From contig JAFQVY010000008.1 in NCBI GenBank assembly GCA_017407755.1, forward strand, positions 1 through 55,645: a DNA stretch of 55,645 nucleotides. The letters run 5' to 3'. The notes under the pieces were generated by a model. The model did not search any database. It saw only the letters and a program-made list of their open reading frames with translations, and was not told where the DNA came from. Every line of letters begins with the position of its first letter. Positions within the stretch are counted from its first letter, which is position 1. The DNA comes from Clostridia bacterium (lineage in GTDB: Bacteria > Bacillota > Clostridia > Oscillospirales > Acutalibacteraceae). Both the position numbers and the translations under genes were made by a program. This document shows, in pieces, positions 6,710 through 14,655 of this stretch.

Positions 6710-8533
6710 TTAGTCTTTATAAATTGCACCGGGCTTACAGTTAGCAAGACAAGCACCGCACTTAACACACTTGTTAAGGTCAATTGTGTAAGAGGGAAGC
6801 TTGTGACCGGGAGCAATGTAATCAGTCTTAACAATAGCATCAGCAGGACAGTTCTTTGCACATCTGCCGCAACCGATACATTTATCTTTATCAATAATAA
6901 AGGAAAGAAGATCCTGACATACGCCAGCGGGACACTTCTTGTCAACACAGTGAGCTACATACTCATCACGGAAGAACTTAAGTGTAGAGATAACAGGGTT
7001 GGGAGCTGTCTGACCAAGACCGCAGAGAGAGTTCTCTTTGATGTAGTAGCAAAGCTTTTCCATCTCGTCAACAAGCTCAAGTGTGCCATTGCCGGATGTA
7101 ATCTGGTTAAGCATCTCAAGAAGTCTCTTTGTACCGATTCTACAGGGGGTACATTTACCGCAAGATTCATCAACGGTGAACTCAAGGAAGAACTTAGCCA
7201 TATCAACCATACAGGTGTCTTCGTCCATAACGATAAGACCGCCGGAGCCCATCATACAACCGATAGCTGTAAGGTTGTCGTAGTCAACTTCTGTATCAAT
7301 AAGGCTTGCAGGAATACAACCGCCGGAAGGACCGCCGGACTGTGCAGCCTTGAACTTCTTACCACCGGGGATACCGCCGCCGATATCATAAATGATTTCG
7401 CGTAAAGTTGTACCCATGGGGATTTCAACAAGACCTGTGTTGTGAATCTTACCGCCAAGAGCGAATACCTTAGTACCCTTAGAGCGTTCTGTACCCATAG
7501 ATGCAAACCAGTCGGCACCCTTAAGGATAATCTGGGGAACGTTTGCAAATGTTTCAACGTTGTTTTCAACTGTGGGTTTGCCGTAAAGACCCTTAACTGC
7601 AGGATAAGGAGGACGGGGACGGGGCTCACCGCGGTTACCCTCGATAGATGTCATAAGAGCTGTTTCCTCACCGCATACGAAAGCACCTGCACCGAGACGG
7701 TTGTCAAGGTCAAAGTCAAAGCCTGAGCCGAAAATGTCTTTACCTAAAAGACCCATTTCCTTAGCCTGGTCAATAGCAATTCTTAAACGGTTAACAGCGA
7801 TGGGGTACTCAGCACGAACGTAAACATAACCCTGAGTAGCACCGATTGCATAACCTGCAATTGCCATAGCCTCAATAAGAGCATGGGGGTCACCCTCTAA
7901 GATTGAACGGTCCATAAATGCACCGGGGTCACCTTCGTCAGCGTTACATACAACGTACTTCTGGTCAGCCTGATTAGGAGCAGTTAAAGCCCACTTTCTA
8001 CCTGTGGGGAAGCCGCCGCCGCCACGACCGCGAAGACCTGAAGCTGTAATAACATCAATAACCTCCTGAGGAGTCATCTCTGTAAGTACCTTACCTAAAG
8101 CGGCATAACCGTCCATAGCTATGTACTCGTTGATGTCCTCGGGGTCAATAACACCGCAGTTACGAAGAACTACACGGTTCTGAGTTTTGTAGAAAGCAGT
8201 GTCGTTAAGTGAAAGATTAGCAACGTCGATATCAGTTGCTTCTTCGCCTGTGTCGCTGTAAACAAGACGCTCAACAACACGACCCTTTAAAAGATGCTCA
8301 GAAACGATTTCGTCAACATCCTCAGGCTGAACCATACTATAGAATGTGCCGTCGGGATGAACGATAACAACAGGGCCTAAGGCACAAAGACCAAAGCAAC
8401 CTGTCTGTACAAGCTTTACTTCTTCAGAAAGACCATACTTTTCAATGGATGCAATGAACTGCTCCTGAATTTTCTGGCTGCCTGAAGAGGTACAACCTGT
8501 ACCGCCGCAAATAAGAACATGTGCACGAATCAT
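6710..8533 (-). CDS. hndC: NADH/NADP-binding flavoprotein subunit of hydrogenase (NuoF/HndC type)
   Basis: The 607-residue diaphorase subunit moves electrons between pyridine nucleotide, FMN and iron-sulfur clusters. It has a thioredoxin-like [2Fe-2S] domain at the N-terminus (Cys9, 14, 46, 50), the NuoF core with GRGGGGFPTGRKW (FMN/nucleotide site), an SLBB region, CGKCTPCRIGTKR for a [4Fe-4S] cluster, and two ferredoxin-type [4Fe-4S] motifs at the C-terminus. The start at 8533 is preferred over one 11 codons upstream because it follows GAGGAG on the minus strand and leaves the conserved MIRAHVLICGG start. It sits between hndB and hndD. Confidence 0.95.
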   Translation of the reverse strand: MIRAHVLICGGTGCTSSGSQKIQEQFIASIEKYGLSEEVKLVQTGCFGLCALGPVVIVHPDGTFYSMVQPEDVDEIVSEHLLKGRVVERLVYSDTGEEATDIDVANLSLNDTAFYKTQNRVVLRNCGVIDPEDINEYIAMDGYAALGKVLTEMTPQEVIDVITASGLRGRGGGGFPTGRKWALTAPNQADQKYVVCNADEGDPGAFMDRSILEGDPHALIEAMAIAGYAIGATQGYVYVRAEYPIAVNRLRIAIDQAKEMGLLGKDIFGSGFDFDLDNRLGAGAFVCGEETALMTSIEGNRGEPRPRPPYPAVKGLYGKPTVENNVETFANVPQIILKGADWFASMGTERSKGTKVFALGGKIHNTGLVEIPMGTTLREIIYDIGGGIPGGKKFKAAQSGGPSGGCIPASLIDTEVDYDNLTAIGCMMGSGGLIVMDEDTCMVDMAKFFLEFTVDESCGKCTPCRIGTKRLLEMLNQITSGNGTLELVDEMEKLCYYIKENSLCGLGQTAPNPVISTLKFFRDEYVAHCVDKKCPAGVCQDLLSFIIDKDKCIGCGRCAKNCPADAIVKTDYIAPGHKLPSYTIDLNKCVKCGACLANCKPGAIYKD

Positions 8534-8546
8534 AAATCTAATCTCC

Positions 8547-8918
8547 TCACTTAGCAATATTAGCAAAAGTAAACTCTGTTACAACTTTGCCGCCCTTAAG
8601 ATGCTCCTGGACAACCCTCTTTGCTTTTTCGGGAGTCATCTTAACATAAGTAACCTTTTCTTTGCCTGCTTCCATAACCTCTACAACAGGCTCATACTGG
8701 CAGATACCGATGCAGCCTGTCTGAGAAACTGTAACCTTTCCGGCTAAGCCCTCGTTTGCTACTTCTTCTACAAATGCACTGAGTACAGGACGTGCACCTG
8801 CTGCGATACCGCAGGTAGCCATACCTACTACTACTCTCATTTCACCGCTGCCGTCTCTGAGGGCAACTTTTTGCTGCATTTTCTCCTTGATTGCCTGGAG
8901 TTCTGCTAATGATTTCAT
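8547..8918 (-). CDS. hndB: [2Fe-2S] thioredoxin-like ferredoxin subunit (HndB type)
   Basis: A 123-residue protein with one thioredoxin-like [2Fe-2S] domain. Cysteines lie in VGMATCGIAAGA and SQTGCIGICQYEP, the spacing seen in HndB and in the N-terminus of HndC. The N-terminal helix (LAELQAIKEKMQQKVALRDG) is typical of HndB. It probably relays electrons inside the hydrogenase complex. The gene lies 13 bp before the hndC start. Confidence 0.9.
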   Translation of the reverse strand: MKSLAELQAIKEKMQQKVALRDGSGEMRVVVGMATCGIAAGARPVLSAFVEEVANEGLAGKVTVSQTGCIGICQYEPVVEVMEAGKEKVTYVKMTPEKAKRVVQEHLKGGKVVTEFTFANIAK

Positions 8919-8943
8919 ATCATTGTTTCCTTTCTATTGTTTA

Positions 8944-9495
8944 TTATTTTAACGCCTCATATTGCTCCTTGAGGTATTCCTCTATCCAGAGGATAACCTC
9001 AAATGTATCTAAAGGGACATCTCCTAAAGTTTTCCTCAGTTCTCTTGTGTCAACACCTACTTGTCCTGAAGTCAGTGTGTGTTTAAAAAGAAAATCTGTG
9101 TCGGGACTGCCCTGAATCAGGGTAGTGATTGAAGAAGGAATGTCACCCAAAGGAGTAAAATCAATGTGGTTTTTATTGAATACTGCTGTGACCACTGTGC
9201 CGTGATTATCGGGATATTCGCTTTCGTGCTTTGACTTGATTTCAAAGCTGCCGCCGGTCATTTCAGCCGCAAGCTTTAAAAGAGGAATTCCCATTCCCAC
9301 AGACCTTGTGGTGCGGGTAGTTGTGAAAGGGTCAGTAACTGAGGCTACCATTTCTTTTTTCATACCGCAACCATTGTCTCTTATGGTAAGGGTCAGAACA
9401 CTGTCTGTTTCATCAAGCAAAATTTCTGTAAGAGTTGCACCTGCTTTTACAGAGTTTTTCGAAATATCCAGAATGTTAAGTGAAAGCTCTTTCAT
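8944..9495 (-). CDS. GHKL-type ATP-binding protein with extra C-terminal domain
   Basis: The 183 residues start like a histidine-kinase ATPase domain: LNILDISKNSVKAGAT (N box), LTIRDNGCGM (G1 box), then VGMGIPLLKLAAEMTGG (G2 box) and NHGTVVTAVF. There is no dimerisation/His domain, sensor or membrane segment, so it is an ATPase or protein kinase module rather than a full sensor kinase. About 75 further residues (from NKNHIDFTPLGD) form a domain I do not recognise. It lies 2 bp after the PHP gene and before hndB, in the regulatory part of the operon. Confidence 0.85.
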   Translation of the reverse strand: MKELSLNILDISKNSVKAGATLTEILLDETDSVLTLTIRDNGCGMKKEMVASVTDPFTTTRTTRSVGMGIPLLKLAAEMTGGSFEIKSKHESEYPDNHGTVVTAVFNKNHIDFTPLGDIPSSITTLIQGSPDTDFLFKHTLTSGQVGVDTRELRKTLGDVPLDTFEVILWIEEYLKEQYEALK

Positions 9496-9497
9496 AT

Positions 9498-10223
9498 CTA
9501 CCTCAGTAGCTCAAAAATTTTCCGCCTTACCAAATCAGAGCTGTAAGGCTCATCATCAATAAGAAAGTACCTGTTTTCATCTCTCATATTCCAAAGATAA
9601 TGTGCATCGGAAGAAACAACACACTTTCTGTTACCTAAATCGTAAGTCTTGCGAAGTTCTTCTTCCTTTTCGCCGTCATTAAGCTCAAACACCTTGAAGC
9701 CTTTGATATCGGGAAAAGTACCCAAGGTTGCGATAATGCCGTTTGCCTGCCTGTCTATGTGAGCAGGATAACAGATTGCACCGTATTTTTCAGCAAGCTT
9801 GGGGCAATCGTCAACAGAAATTGTAGTAGCATTTGATAACAGATGCTTTTCTATGCCTATAATCTCATCGTTGCCGTTCATTATCATTTGTTCACCGTAA
9901 ACGTCAACACGGTTATCTATGAGGATTCGTTTGTCTTGCAAATCCTCGTCAAATTTAAGGGCAGTTTTAAGGTCCTCAAAAAGAAAGATAACGTGAATGT
10001 CCTCAGCTGTTGTAAGCTCCATTCCCGCAATGGGAATGATGCCGTGGCGTTTAGCCGCCTCAAAAAAGCCGGGACAGTTACGGGTTGTATTGTGGTCAGT
10101 AAGAGCTACCACGTTAAGCCCGTTAAGCGTTGCCATACCTGCAATGCTGTTGGGTGTGGACTCATCGTCGCCACAGGGTGAGAGACAGGAGTGAACATGT
10201 AAATCGTAGTAATACTTGTTCAT
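9498..10223 (-). CDS. PHP-domain metal-dependent phosphoesterase
   Basis: The 241 residues match the PHP fold. The N-terminal DLHVHSCLSPCGDDE carries the HxH metal motif; VALTDHNTTRNCPGF, IPIAGMELTTAEDIH and the late VVSSDAHYLWNM supply further His, Asp and Glu ligands of a three-metal site. Stand-alone PHP proteins hydrolyse phosphate esters of nucleotides or small molecules; the substrate here is unknown. Its stop is 2 bp from the following ATPase gene and its start overlaps the preceding DRTGG gene by 4 bp, so it is part of the hydrogenase operon. Confidence 0.9.
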   Translation of the reverse strand: MNKYYYDLHVHSCLSPCGDDESTPNSIAGMATLNGLNVVALTDHNTTRNCPGFFEAAKRHGIIPIAGMELTTAEDIHVIFLFEDLKTALKFDEDLQDKRILIDNRVDVYGEQMIMNGNDEIIGIEKHLLSNATTISVDDCPKLAEKYGAICYPAHIDRQANGIIATLGTFPDIKGFKVFELNDGEKEEELRKTYDLGNRKCVVSSDAHYLWNMRDENRYFLIDDEPYSSDLVRRKIFELLR

Positions 10224-10552
10224 AGTTTAAGTACAGAATAAAGCTTAAGAGCTGCCGAGTAAGACGAAAGCGGGGTGGAGATTACATTAATACCCTTCGC
10301 CTGAGCGGTTTCCTTGACACCTTCGTCAAGAGAAACTCCTTCAGCAAGAATTATACAAGATGTATCGGCAAGGGTGGCAACTGCCAGGGTGTTTACGTTT
10401 GACATAATGGTTATCCAGGCGTCGCCGCTTTTGGCTCTGCCCATAACCCAGCTTAACAAATCGCCTATGTATACTCCTTGGATTTCTCTGTCTGCTTCAC
10501 AAAGAACTACAGAAGAAAAACCCTCTACCTTTAAAAGGTCATTTACAGTCAT
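10220..10552 (-). CDS. DRTGG-domain protein (second copy)
   Basis: A 110-residue protein resembling the small DRTGG domain, known as a regulatory or ligand-binding module beside CBS domains and in phosphotransacetylase-like proteins. VYIGDLLSWVMGRAKSGDAWITIMSN and CIILAEGVSLDEGVKETA show the alternating strands and helices. The start at 10552 is chosen because AAAGG lies about 9 bp upstream; the ATG at 10561 abuts that site. It is a diverged relative of the protein encoded at 12277-12630, so the operon has two such modules. It overlaps the preceding gene by 14 bp. Confidence 0.75.
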   Translation of the reverse strand: MTVNDLLKVEGFSSVVLCEADREIQGVYIGDLLSWVMGRAKSGDAWITIMSNVNTLAVATLADTSCIILAEGVSLDEGVKETAQAKGINVISTPLSSYSAALKLYSVLKL

Positions 10553-11834
10553 TACTCTCATCCTTTGATTTAAGGAAATCTAAAAGCTCACTGCGGTGAG
10601 AGATTATACAGCCGCTAAGGTCTGCATTTCCTCTTACAACATCTTCTGCAAATGCTCTGCAATTGGGAGCACCGCAGGAGCCGCAGTCAATACCCGGAAG
10701 AGTTTCCCTGAGCTTTTGGATTTCAGAAAGCATCCGCATTGATTCGCTTCTGCTTTCAGAAAGCCTTGAGATGGGATAATAGCTTGGTATCTCATCAAAG
10801 AAAAAGCTTTGTGGAATTGCCTGTTCTTCTTCTTTTGAAAGGAAGTTCTGAGAAACAGGCAGGTATCTTCTCAGGGTTTGTAGCTTCGCTTTTGCAATAA
10901 AAGGATTCTGCATTGTAAGCACACCGCCTACACAACCACCCGTGCAGGCATTAAGCTCGATAAATTCAAGCTCAGGTATATTACCGTTTTCAATCTGATC
11001 CAGCACGCGGTTTACGTTGTCTATTCCGTCAGCAGCCAAATACGCCTCGTTAAAGAGTGCCGTTGCCTCACCGCCGGAAGAAGCCCAGCCTATGCCAATC
11101 ATACCTGAATGCAGAATTGTTTTAATTTCATCGTTTCTGCTCATTGCATTAATGAGCTGGAAGTAAATATCGCTGATTGATACCACAACGTCAACCTGAC
11201 TTTTGTAATTGCCAAAGCCGTTTTTAACGTAGCTTGCTTTTGCAGGACAGGGAGAAATAAAGCAAATGCCGATTTCCTCGTCCTTTAGCTCAGGATGCTC
11301 CTTTTTAGCCTTTTCTCTTGCAAGGGAAGCCGCAATTTCCATAGGCGGAAGCATTGGCATGATGTTATCTGCAAGGGAAGGGTAGCGAAGGCATATAAGC
11401 CTTATAACCACAGGGCAGGCTGAGCTTATAACGGGCTTCTGAGGATTTTTGTTTTTAAGGTAAACTCTTGTATATGCAGAAACAAGCTCTGCGGCGGTTG
11501 AAACCTCAAAAACATCGTCAAAGCCGATATTAAGCAAACCGTTTAAAATGTAGTCAACATCGTCCATATTCTCAAACTGACCGTAAAGGGTAGGGGCGGG
11601 AAGTGCAATTTTCCATTTGAAACGGTCCATTTCACTAAGCTTGCTTAGCTTTGCCTTTTTAGCCTTTTTGGGGCAAACCCTAATACATTCACCGCAGTCG
11701 ATGCACCGCTTTTCGTTAATAACGGCGTGCCCGTCTTTAATGCGGATTGCTTCAGTAGGGCAATGTCTGAGACAGGTGGTACAACCGATACATTTACTTA
11801 CATCCAAGAAAACTGAATGCTCATAATTGTTCAT
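10539..11834 (-). CDS. Hydrogenase-like iron-sulfur protein, putative sensory (HydS/group D-like)
   Basis: The 431 residues have two [4Fe-4S] motifs (Cys15-25 and Cys44-54), an [FeFe]-hydrogenase H-domain, and a C-terminal four-Cys iron-sulfur domain (Cys384, 387, 392, 409). The H-cluster motifs are altered: SSACPVV (137-143), SPCPAK (195-200) and ELNACTGGCVGG (293-304). All four cluster cysteines are present (140, 197, 297, 301), but the preceding proton-relay cysteine is Ala139. This pattern and domain order fit the putative sensory hydrogenases described from Thermoanaerobacter (HydS, group D). No PAS domain is seen. A signalling rather than bulk H2-producing role is inferred from these changes and from its ATPase, DRTGG and PHP neighbours. 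Confidence 0.85.
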   Translation of the reverse strand: MNNYEHSVFLDVSKCIGCTTCLRHCPTEAIRIKDGHAVINEKRCIDCGECIRVCPKKAKKAKLSKLSEMDRFKWKIALPAPTLYGQFENMDDVDYILNGLLNIGFDDVFEVSTAAELVSAYTRVYLKNKNPQKPVISSACPVVIRLICLRYPSLADNIMPMLPPMEIAASLAREKAKKEHPELKDEEIGICFISPCPAKASYVKNGFGNYKSQVDVVVSISDIYFQLINAMSRNDEIKTILHSGMIGIGWASSGGEATALFNEAYLAADGIDNVNRVLDQIENGNIPELEFIELNACTGGCVGGVLTMQNPFIAKAKLQTLRRYLPVSQNFLSKEEEQAIPQSFFFDEIPSYYPISRLSESRSESMRMLSEIQKLRETLPGIDCGSCGAPNCRAFAEDVVRGNADLSGCIISHRSELLDFLKSKDESNDCK

Positions 11835-11857
11835 AAATGCACCTCTTTGTACCTTAA

Positions 11858-12280
11858 TCAGATATTTACTTTCATAGTAATTGTGGTACCTTTGCCGACT
11901 TCTGACTCAATGTTCATAAAGTCTGTGTACCTTTTCATATTGGGAAGTCCCATGCCTGCACCAAAGCCTAAAGAGCGGATTGCATCAGGAGCAGTTGAAA
12001 AGCCCTCCTGCATAGCCTGCTCAATATTCGGTATACCCGGACCTTGGTCTTTAAGTACGATAATAACCTGGTCTTCAGAAACAGACACATCAGCTTCGCC
12101 TCCGCCTGCATGAATAACCATATTAATTTCGCCTTCGTACATTGCAATGGAAACTCTTCTGATTGTGTCAGGGGAAATACCCAGCTGCCTTAAGTTCTTT
12201 TTTATCTGTACGGAAGCTTGTCCCGCAGATGTAAAATCGTCCCCGTCAACATCAAAGTGAAATGTCAGTAAATCGCTCAT
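11858..12280 (-). CDS. RsbT/anti-sigma-like GHKL ATPase
   Basis: The 140 residues form a complete small ATPase of the RsbW/RsbT/SpoIIAB type. Landmarks are RVSIAMYEGEINMVIHAGGG (N box), VLKDQGPGIPNIEQAM (G1 box), EGFSTAPDAIRSLGFGAGMGLPNMKR (lid and G2, seen in RsbT-like proteins) and GKGTTITMKV at the end. Such proteins act as Ser/Thr kinases or partner switches. No matching anti-sigma antagonist or sigma factor lies nearby. It overlaps the upstream DRTGG gene by 4 bp and precedes the hydrogenase-like gene by 23 bp. Confidence 0.88.
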   Translation of the reverse strand: MSDLLTFHFDVDGDDFTSAGQASVQIKKNLRQLGISPDTIRRVSIAMYEGEINMVIHAGGGEADVSVSEDQVIIVLKDQGPGIPNIEQAMQEGFSTAPDAIRSLGFGAGMGLPNMKRYTDFMNIESEVGKGTTITMKVNI

Positions 12281-12630
12281 GATCTTAGCTTGTTACCTAC
12301 AAGTCCGTTTGTATAAAGGATTCCGCAAGCATCGTACATACGCTTTTTAGAGCTTAAAAGCACGATACCGCTTTCCTTTGCAAGTTCAATCATCTCAGGA
12401 GTTGGCAGCTTGGAACGTACCAAAACGACGCATACCATATCCATCATTTCAGCAGTTCTTATAACCTGAGAATTCACAAGTCCTGTAAGAAGTACTGCCT
12501 GGTCTTTTACAAAAGCCAGAACGTCGCTCATCATATCACTGCCACAGGCTGAGTAAACGTGATTTCCTAAGTTTTCCTCGCCGCATACTATGTCAGCCTC
12601 AAGCAGCTCTTTAATCATACTGATTTTCAT
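12277..12630 (-). CDS. DRTGG-domain protein (first copy)
   Basis: A 117-residue protein related to the one at 10220-10552. It has MIKELLEADIVCGEENLGNHV followed by ACGSDMMSDVLAFVKDQAVLLTGL and VCVVLVRSKLPTPEMIELAKESGI, a pattern of small DRTGG-like domains. Its ligand is unknown. It is second in the operon, 24 bp after hndA, and overlaps the RsbT-like ATPase by 4 bp. Close packing with the ATPase suggests a sensor-plus-ATPase pair. Confidence 0.75.
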   Translation of the reverse strand: MKISMIKELLEADIVCGEENLGNHVYSACGSDMMSDVLAFVKDQAVLLTGLVNSQVIRTAEMMDMVCVVLVRSKLPTPEMIELAKESGIVLLSSKKRMYDACGILYTNGLVGNKLRS

Positions 12631-12654
12631 ATCATTTACCTTTTAGTTTAAGTG

Positions 12655-13152
12655 TTAGTCAGCGTACTTGTCTAAGATGCCCTGTACGTCGTCAACAACC
12701 AAACGACCGTAAACATCGTCGTTAATTGTAAGAACAGGTGCAAGACCGCAAGCACCGATACAACGGCATGCTGTAAGTGAGAACTTACCGTCTGCTGTGC
12801 ACTCTTCTGCACCGATACCTAAAAGCTCGCTGAATTTGTTCATAAGGTCGCCTGAGCCTTTAACATAGCAAGCTGTACCGAGACAGATTGAAATGTTATA
12901 CTTGCCCTTGGGGGAAAGTGAGAACTGAGAGTAGAAAGTAGATACTCCGTAAACTTCCTCCACAGGAACATCAAGACCCTTAGCAATCATTGTCTGAACC
13001 TCAATGGGAAGGTAGCCGTAGATTTCCTGTGCTTCCTGTAAAACAGGCATAACAGCACCGGGGTCATCTTTGTGGGCCTCGATTACTTCCATGAGCTTTG
13101 CTTCCTGCTCCGGTGTGCCGGAGAAGGGTAATGTGCCGATTTTCTTTCGCAT
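12655..13152 (-). CDS. hndA: [2Fe-2S] NuoE/HndA subunit of hydrogenase
   Basis: The 165-residue protein is the thioredoxin-like [2Fe-2S] subunit that works with the NuoF-type flavoprotein. The N-terminal helical part (LMEVIEAHKDDPGAVMPVLQEAQEIYGYLP) and VYGVSTFYSQFSLSPKGKY are typical; the cluster cysteines are in CLGTACYVKGS and TACRCIGACGLAP. GGGAGG lies before the start on the minus strand. It is the first gene of the operon although its partners hndBCD are last, with the whole regulatory module between. Confidence 0.95.
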   Translation of the reverse strand: MRKKIGTLPFSGTPEQEAKLMEVIEAHKDDPGAVMPVLQEAQEIYGYLPIEVQTMIAKGLDVPVEEVYGVSTFYSQFSLSPKGKYNISICLGTACYVKGSGDLMNKFSELLGIGAEECTADGKFSLTACRCIGACGLAPVLTINDDVYGRLVVDDVQGILDKYAD

Positions 13153-13225
13153 TTTTTATCCTCCCTGAATAAGAATGTGGTATGTGTTTTATATCTGCGA
13201 CTTTCAGTCGTATACATACGTGTTA

Positions 13226-13254
13226 ATTTTATCACAAAGTTTTAGAAATGTCTA
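13226..13254 (-). promoter_or_regulatory. Promoter of the hydrogenase operon
   Basis: On the minus strand TAGACA (13254-13249) and TAAAAT (13231-13226) are separated by exactly 17 bp, about 75 bp upstream of hndA. Just downstream, near the expected transcript start, lies the inverted repeat CGTAT-AC-ATACG (13209-13220), a possible operator. The rest of the 333-bp gap between hndA and alr is AT-rich, and apart from this and the alr promoter I see nothing in it. Confidence 0.65.
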
Positions 13255-13411
13255 CATTTAATGCTATGATTTTTCAAATTAAATTTGGAAAATCTGACAC
13301 ATTTTTTAGCAAAAACATAAAAATTATGGGTTTTGTAATTTTTTTATAGCTTATTTACAAATAAACCTCAATATATCACATTATATAAGTAAGTAAATTT
13401 ACATTAAAATA

Positions 13412-13440
13412 TTGATTTATCTGCCTCTTGGTAATATAAT
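13412..13440 (+). promoter_or_regulatory. Promoter of the alr-polA operon
   Basis: TTGATT (13412-13417), 17-bp spacer, TATAAT (13435-13440), 46 bp before the alr start. Confidence 0.7.
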
Positions 13441-13485
13441 TATAATAGGTAAATTTAAGCATTTGCTATTTGCGGAGGAAATATT

Positions 13486-14655
13486 ATGCATATTATGAGA
13501 AGAACCTGGGCGGAGGTTGACCTTACTGCCGCCGAACATAATTTCAATATAATCAAAGCTAAGGCAGAAAACAGTAAAATCTGCTGTGTTGTTAAGGCTG
13601 ACGGCTATGGTCACGGAGCAAAGGTGCTATCAAAGCTTTATGAAAGCCTTGGTGCCGATTTTCTCGCGGTTTCTAATATTGACGAGGCAGAGGAGCTCAG
13701 AGATTACGGTGTTAAGCTACCCATTCTTATTTTAGGCTATACACCTGCCAATGATGCAAAAAGGCTTTTAAAGCTTAGCTTAACACAGGCAGTTTATTCT
13801 ATTGACTATGCAAAAGAGCTTTCAGCAAAATGCGAACAGTTAGGCGGCAGTCTTGACGTTCATATTAAAATCGACACGGGTATGAGCCGCATCGGCTTTA
13901 TGTGCCAGAGTTTTCCAAGAGATTCAGCTTCTATTGATGAAATAGCTGAGGCTTGTTCTCTTAAAGGACTTAATGCTAAAGGAATAATGGCACATTTCTC
14001 AGTTGCTGACGAAGGTCAGGAGGGTAAAGAATACACCGAAAGACAGCTTAAAAACTTTGACTATACAGTGAAAGCTTTAAGTGAAAAGGGCATAGAGTTT
14101 GACATAATCCACCATGCAAATTCTGCAGGAACAGAGGATTACGAAAATGCTCATAAAACTATGGTAAGAGCCGGTATAATTCTTTACGGTTTAGCTCCTT
14201 CGCCTAAGCTTAAAGGTGCACTTCCTTTAAAACCAATGATGACCCTAAAAACCTCGGTTGCTTCCGTGAAAAAGATTTATAAGGGTACAACTGTAAGCTA
14301 CGGCAGAACCTTTGAAGCCCAGAGAGATATGACAGTTGCAACCGTAACAATAGGCTATGCCGACGGTTATTTCAGGGATTTTTCAAACAAAGGCTATATG
14401 CTCTTAAAAGGCAAAAAATGTCAAATTTTAGGCAGGGTTTGTATGGACCAGACGATTATCGACGTCAGCGGCCTTGAAAATGTAAAAATCGGTGATGAGG
14501 TAATAGTTTTTTCTGCTACCGAAAGTCCTACCGCCGATGACTTGGCAGTCTTTGCAGATACTATAAATTACGAGATTATCTGTGCAGTATCAAAACGAGT
14601 GCCCAGATATTACCACAAAAACGGAGAAACAGTGGATGTGATGTATAAGCTATGA
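13486..14655 (+). CDS. alr: Alanine racemase
   Basis: Alanine racemase is a PLP enzyme converting L-alanine to D-alanine for peptidoglycan. The 389 residues show the N-terminal barrel with the PLP lysine in CCVVKADGYGHGA, the barrel motif DTGMSRIGF, HHANSAGT, and the C-terminal domain with VSYGRTF, IGYADGYFR and the catalytic region GRVCMDQTIIDVSG. GGAGG precedes the ATG at 13486; an alternative ATG three codons later is possible. The stop overlaps the polA start (ATGA). Confidence 0.96.
   Translation: MHIMRRTWAEVDLTAAEHNFNIIKAKAENSKICCVVKADGYGHGAKVLSKLYESLGADFLAVSNIDEAEELRDYGVKLPILILGYTPANDAKRLLKLSLTQAVYSIDYAKELSAKCEQLGGSLDVHIKIDTGMSRIGFMCQSFPRDSASIDEIAEACSLKGLNAKGIMAHFSVADEGQEGKEYTERQLKNFDYTVKALSEKGIEFDIIHHANSAGTEDYENAHKTMVRAGIILYGLAPSPKLKGALPLKPMMTLKTSVASVKKIYKGTTVSYGRTFEAQRDMTVATVTIGYADGYFRDFSNKGYMLLKGKKCQILGRVCMDQTIIDVSGLENVKIGDEVIVFSATESPTADDLAVFADTINYEIICAVSKRVPRYYHKNGETVDVMYKL

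Noticed and set aside
13209-13260. Rex (redox repressor) site before the hydrogenase operon
   Set aside because: The inverted repeats present do not match the TTGTGAAA-N4-TTTCACAA consensus.
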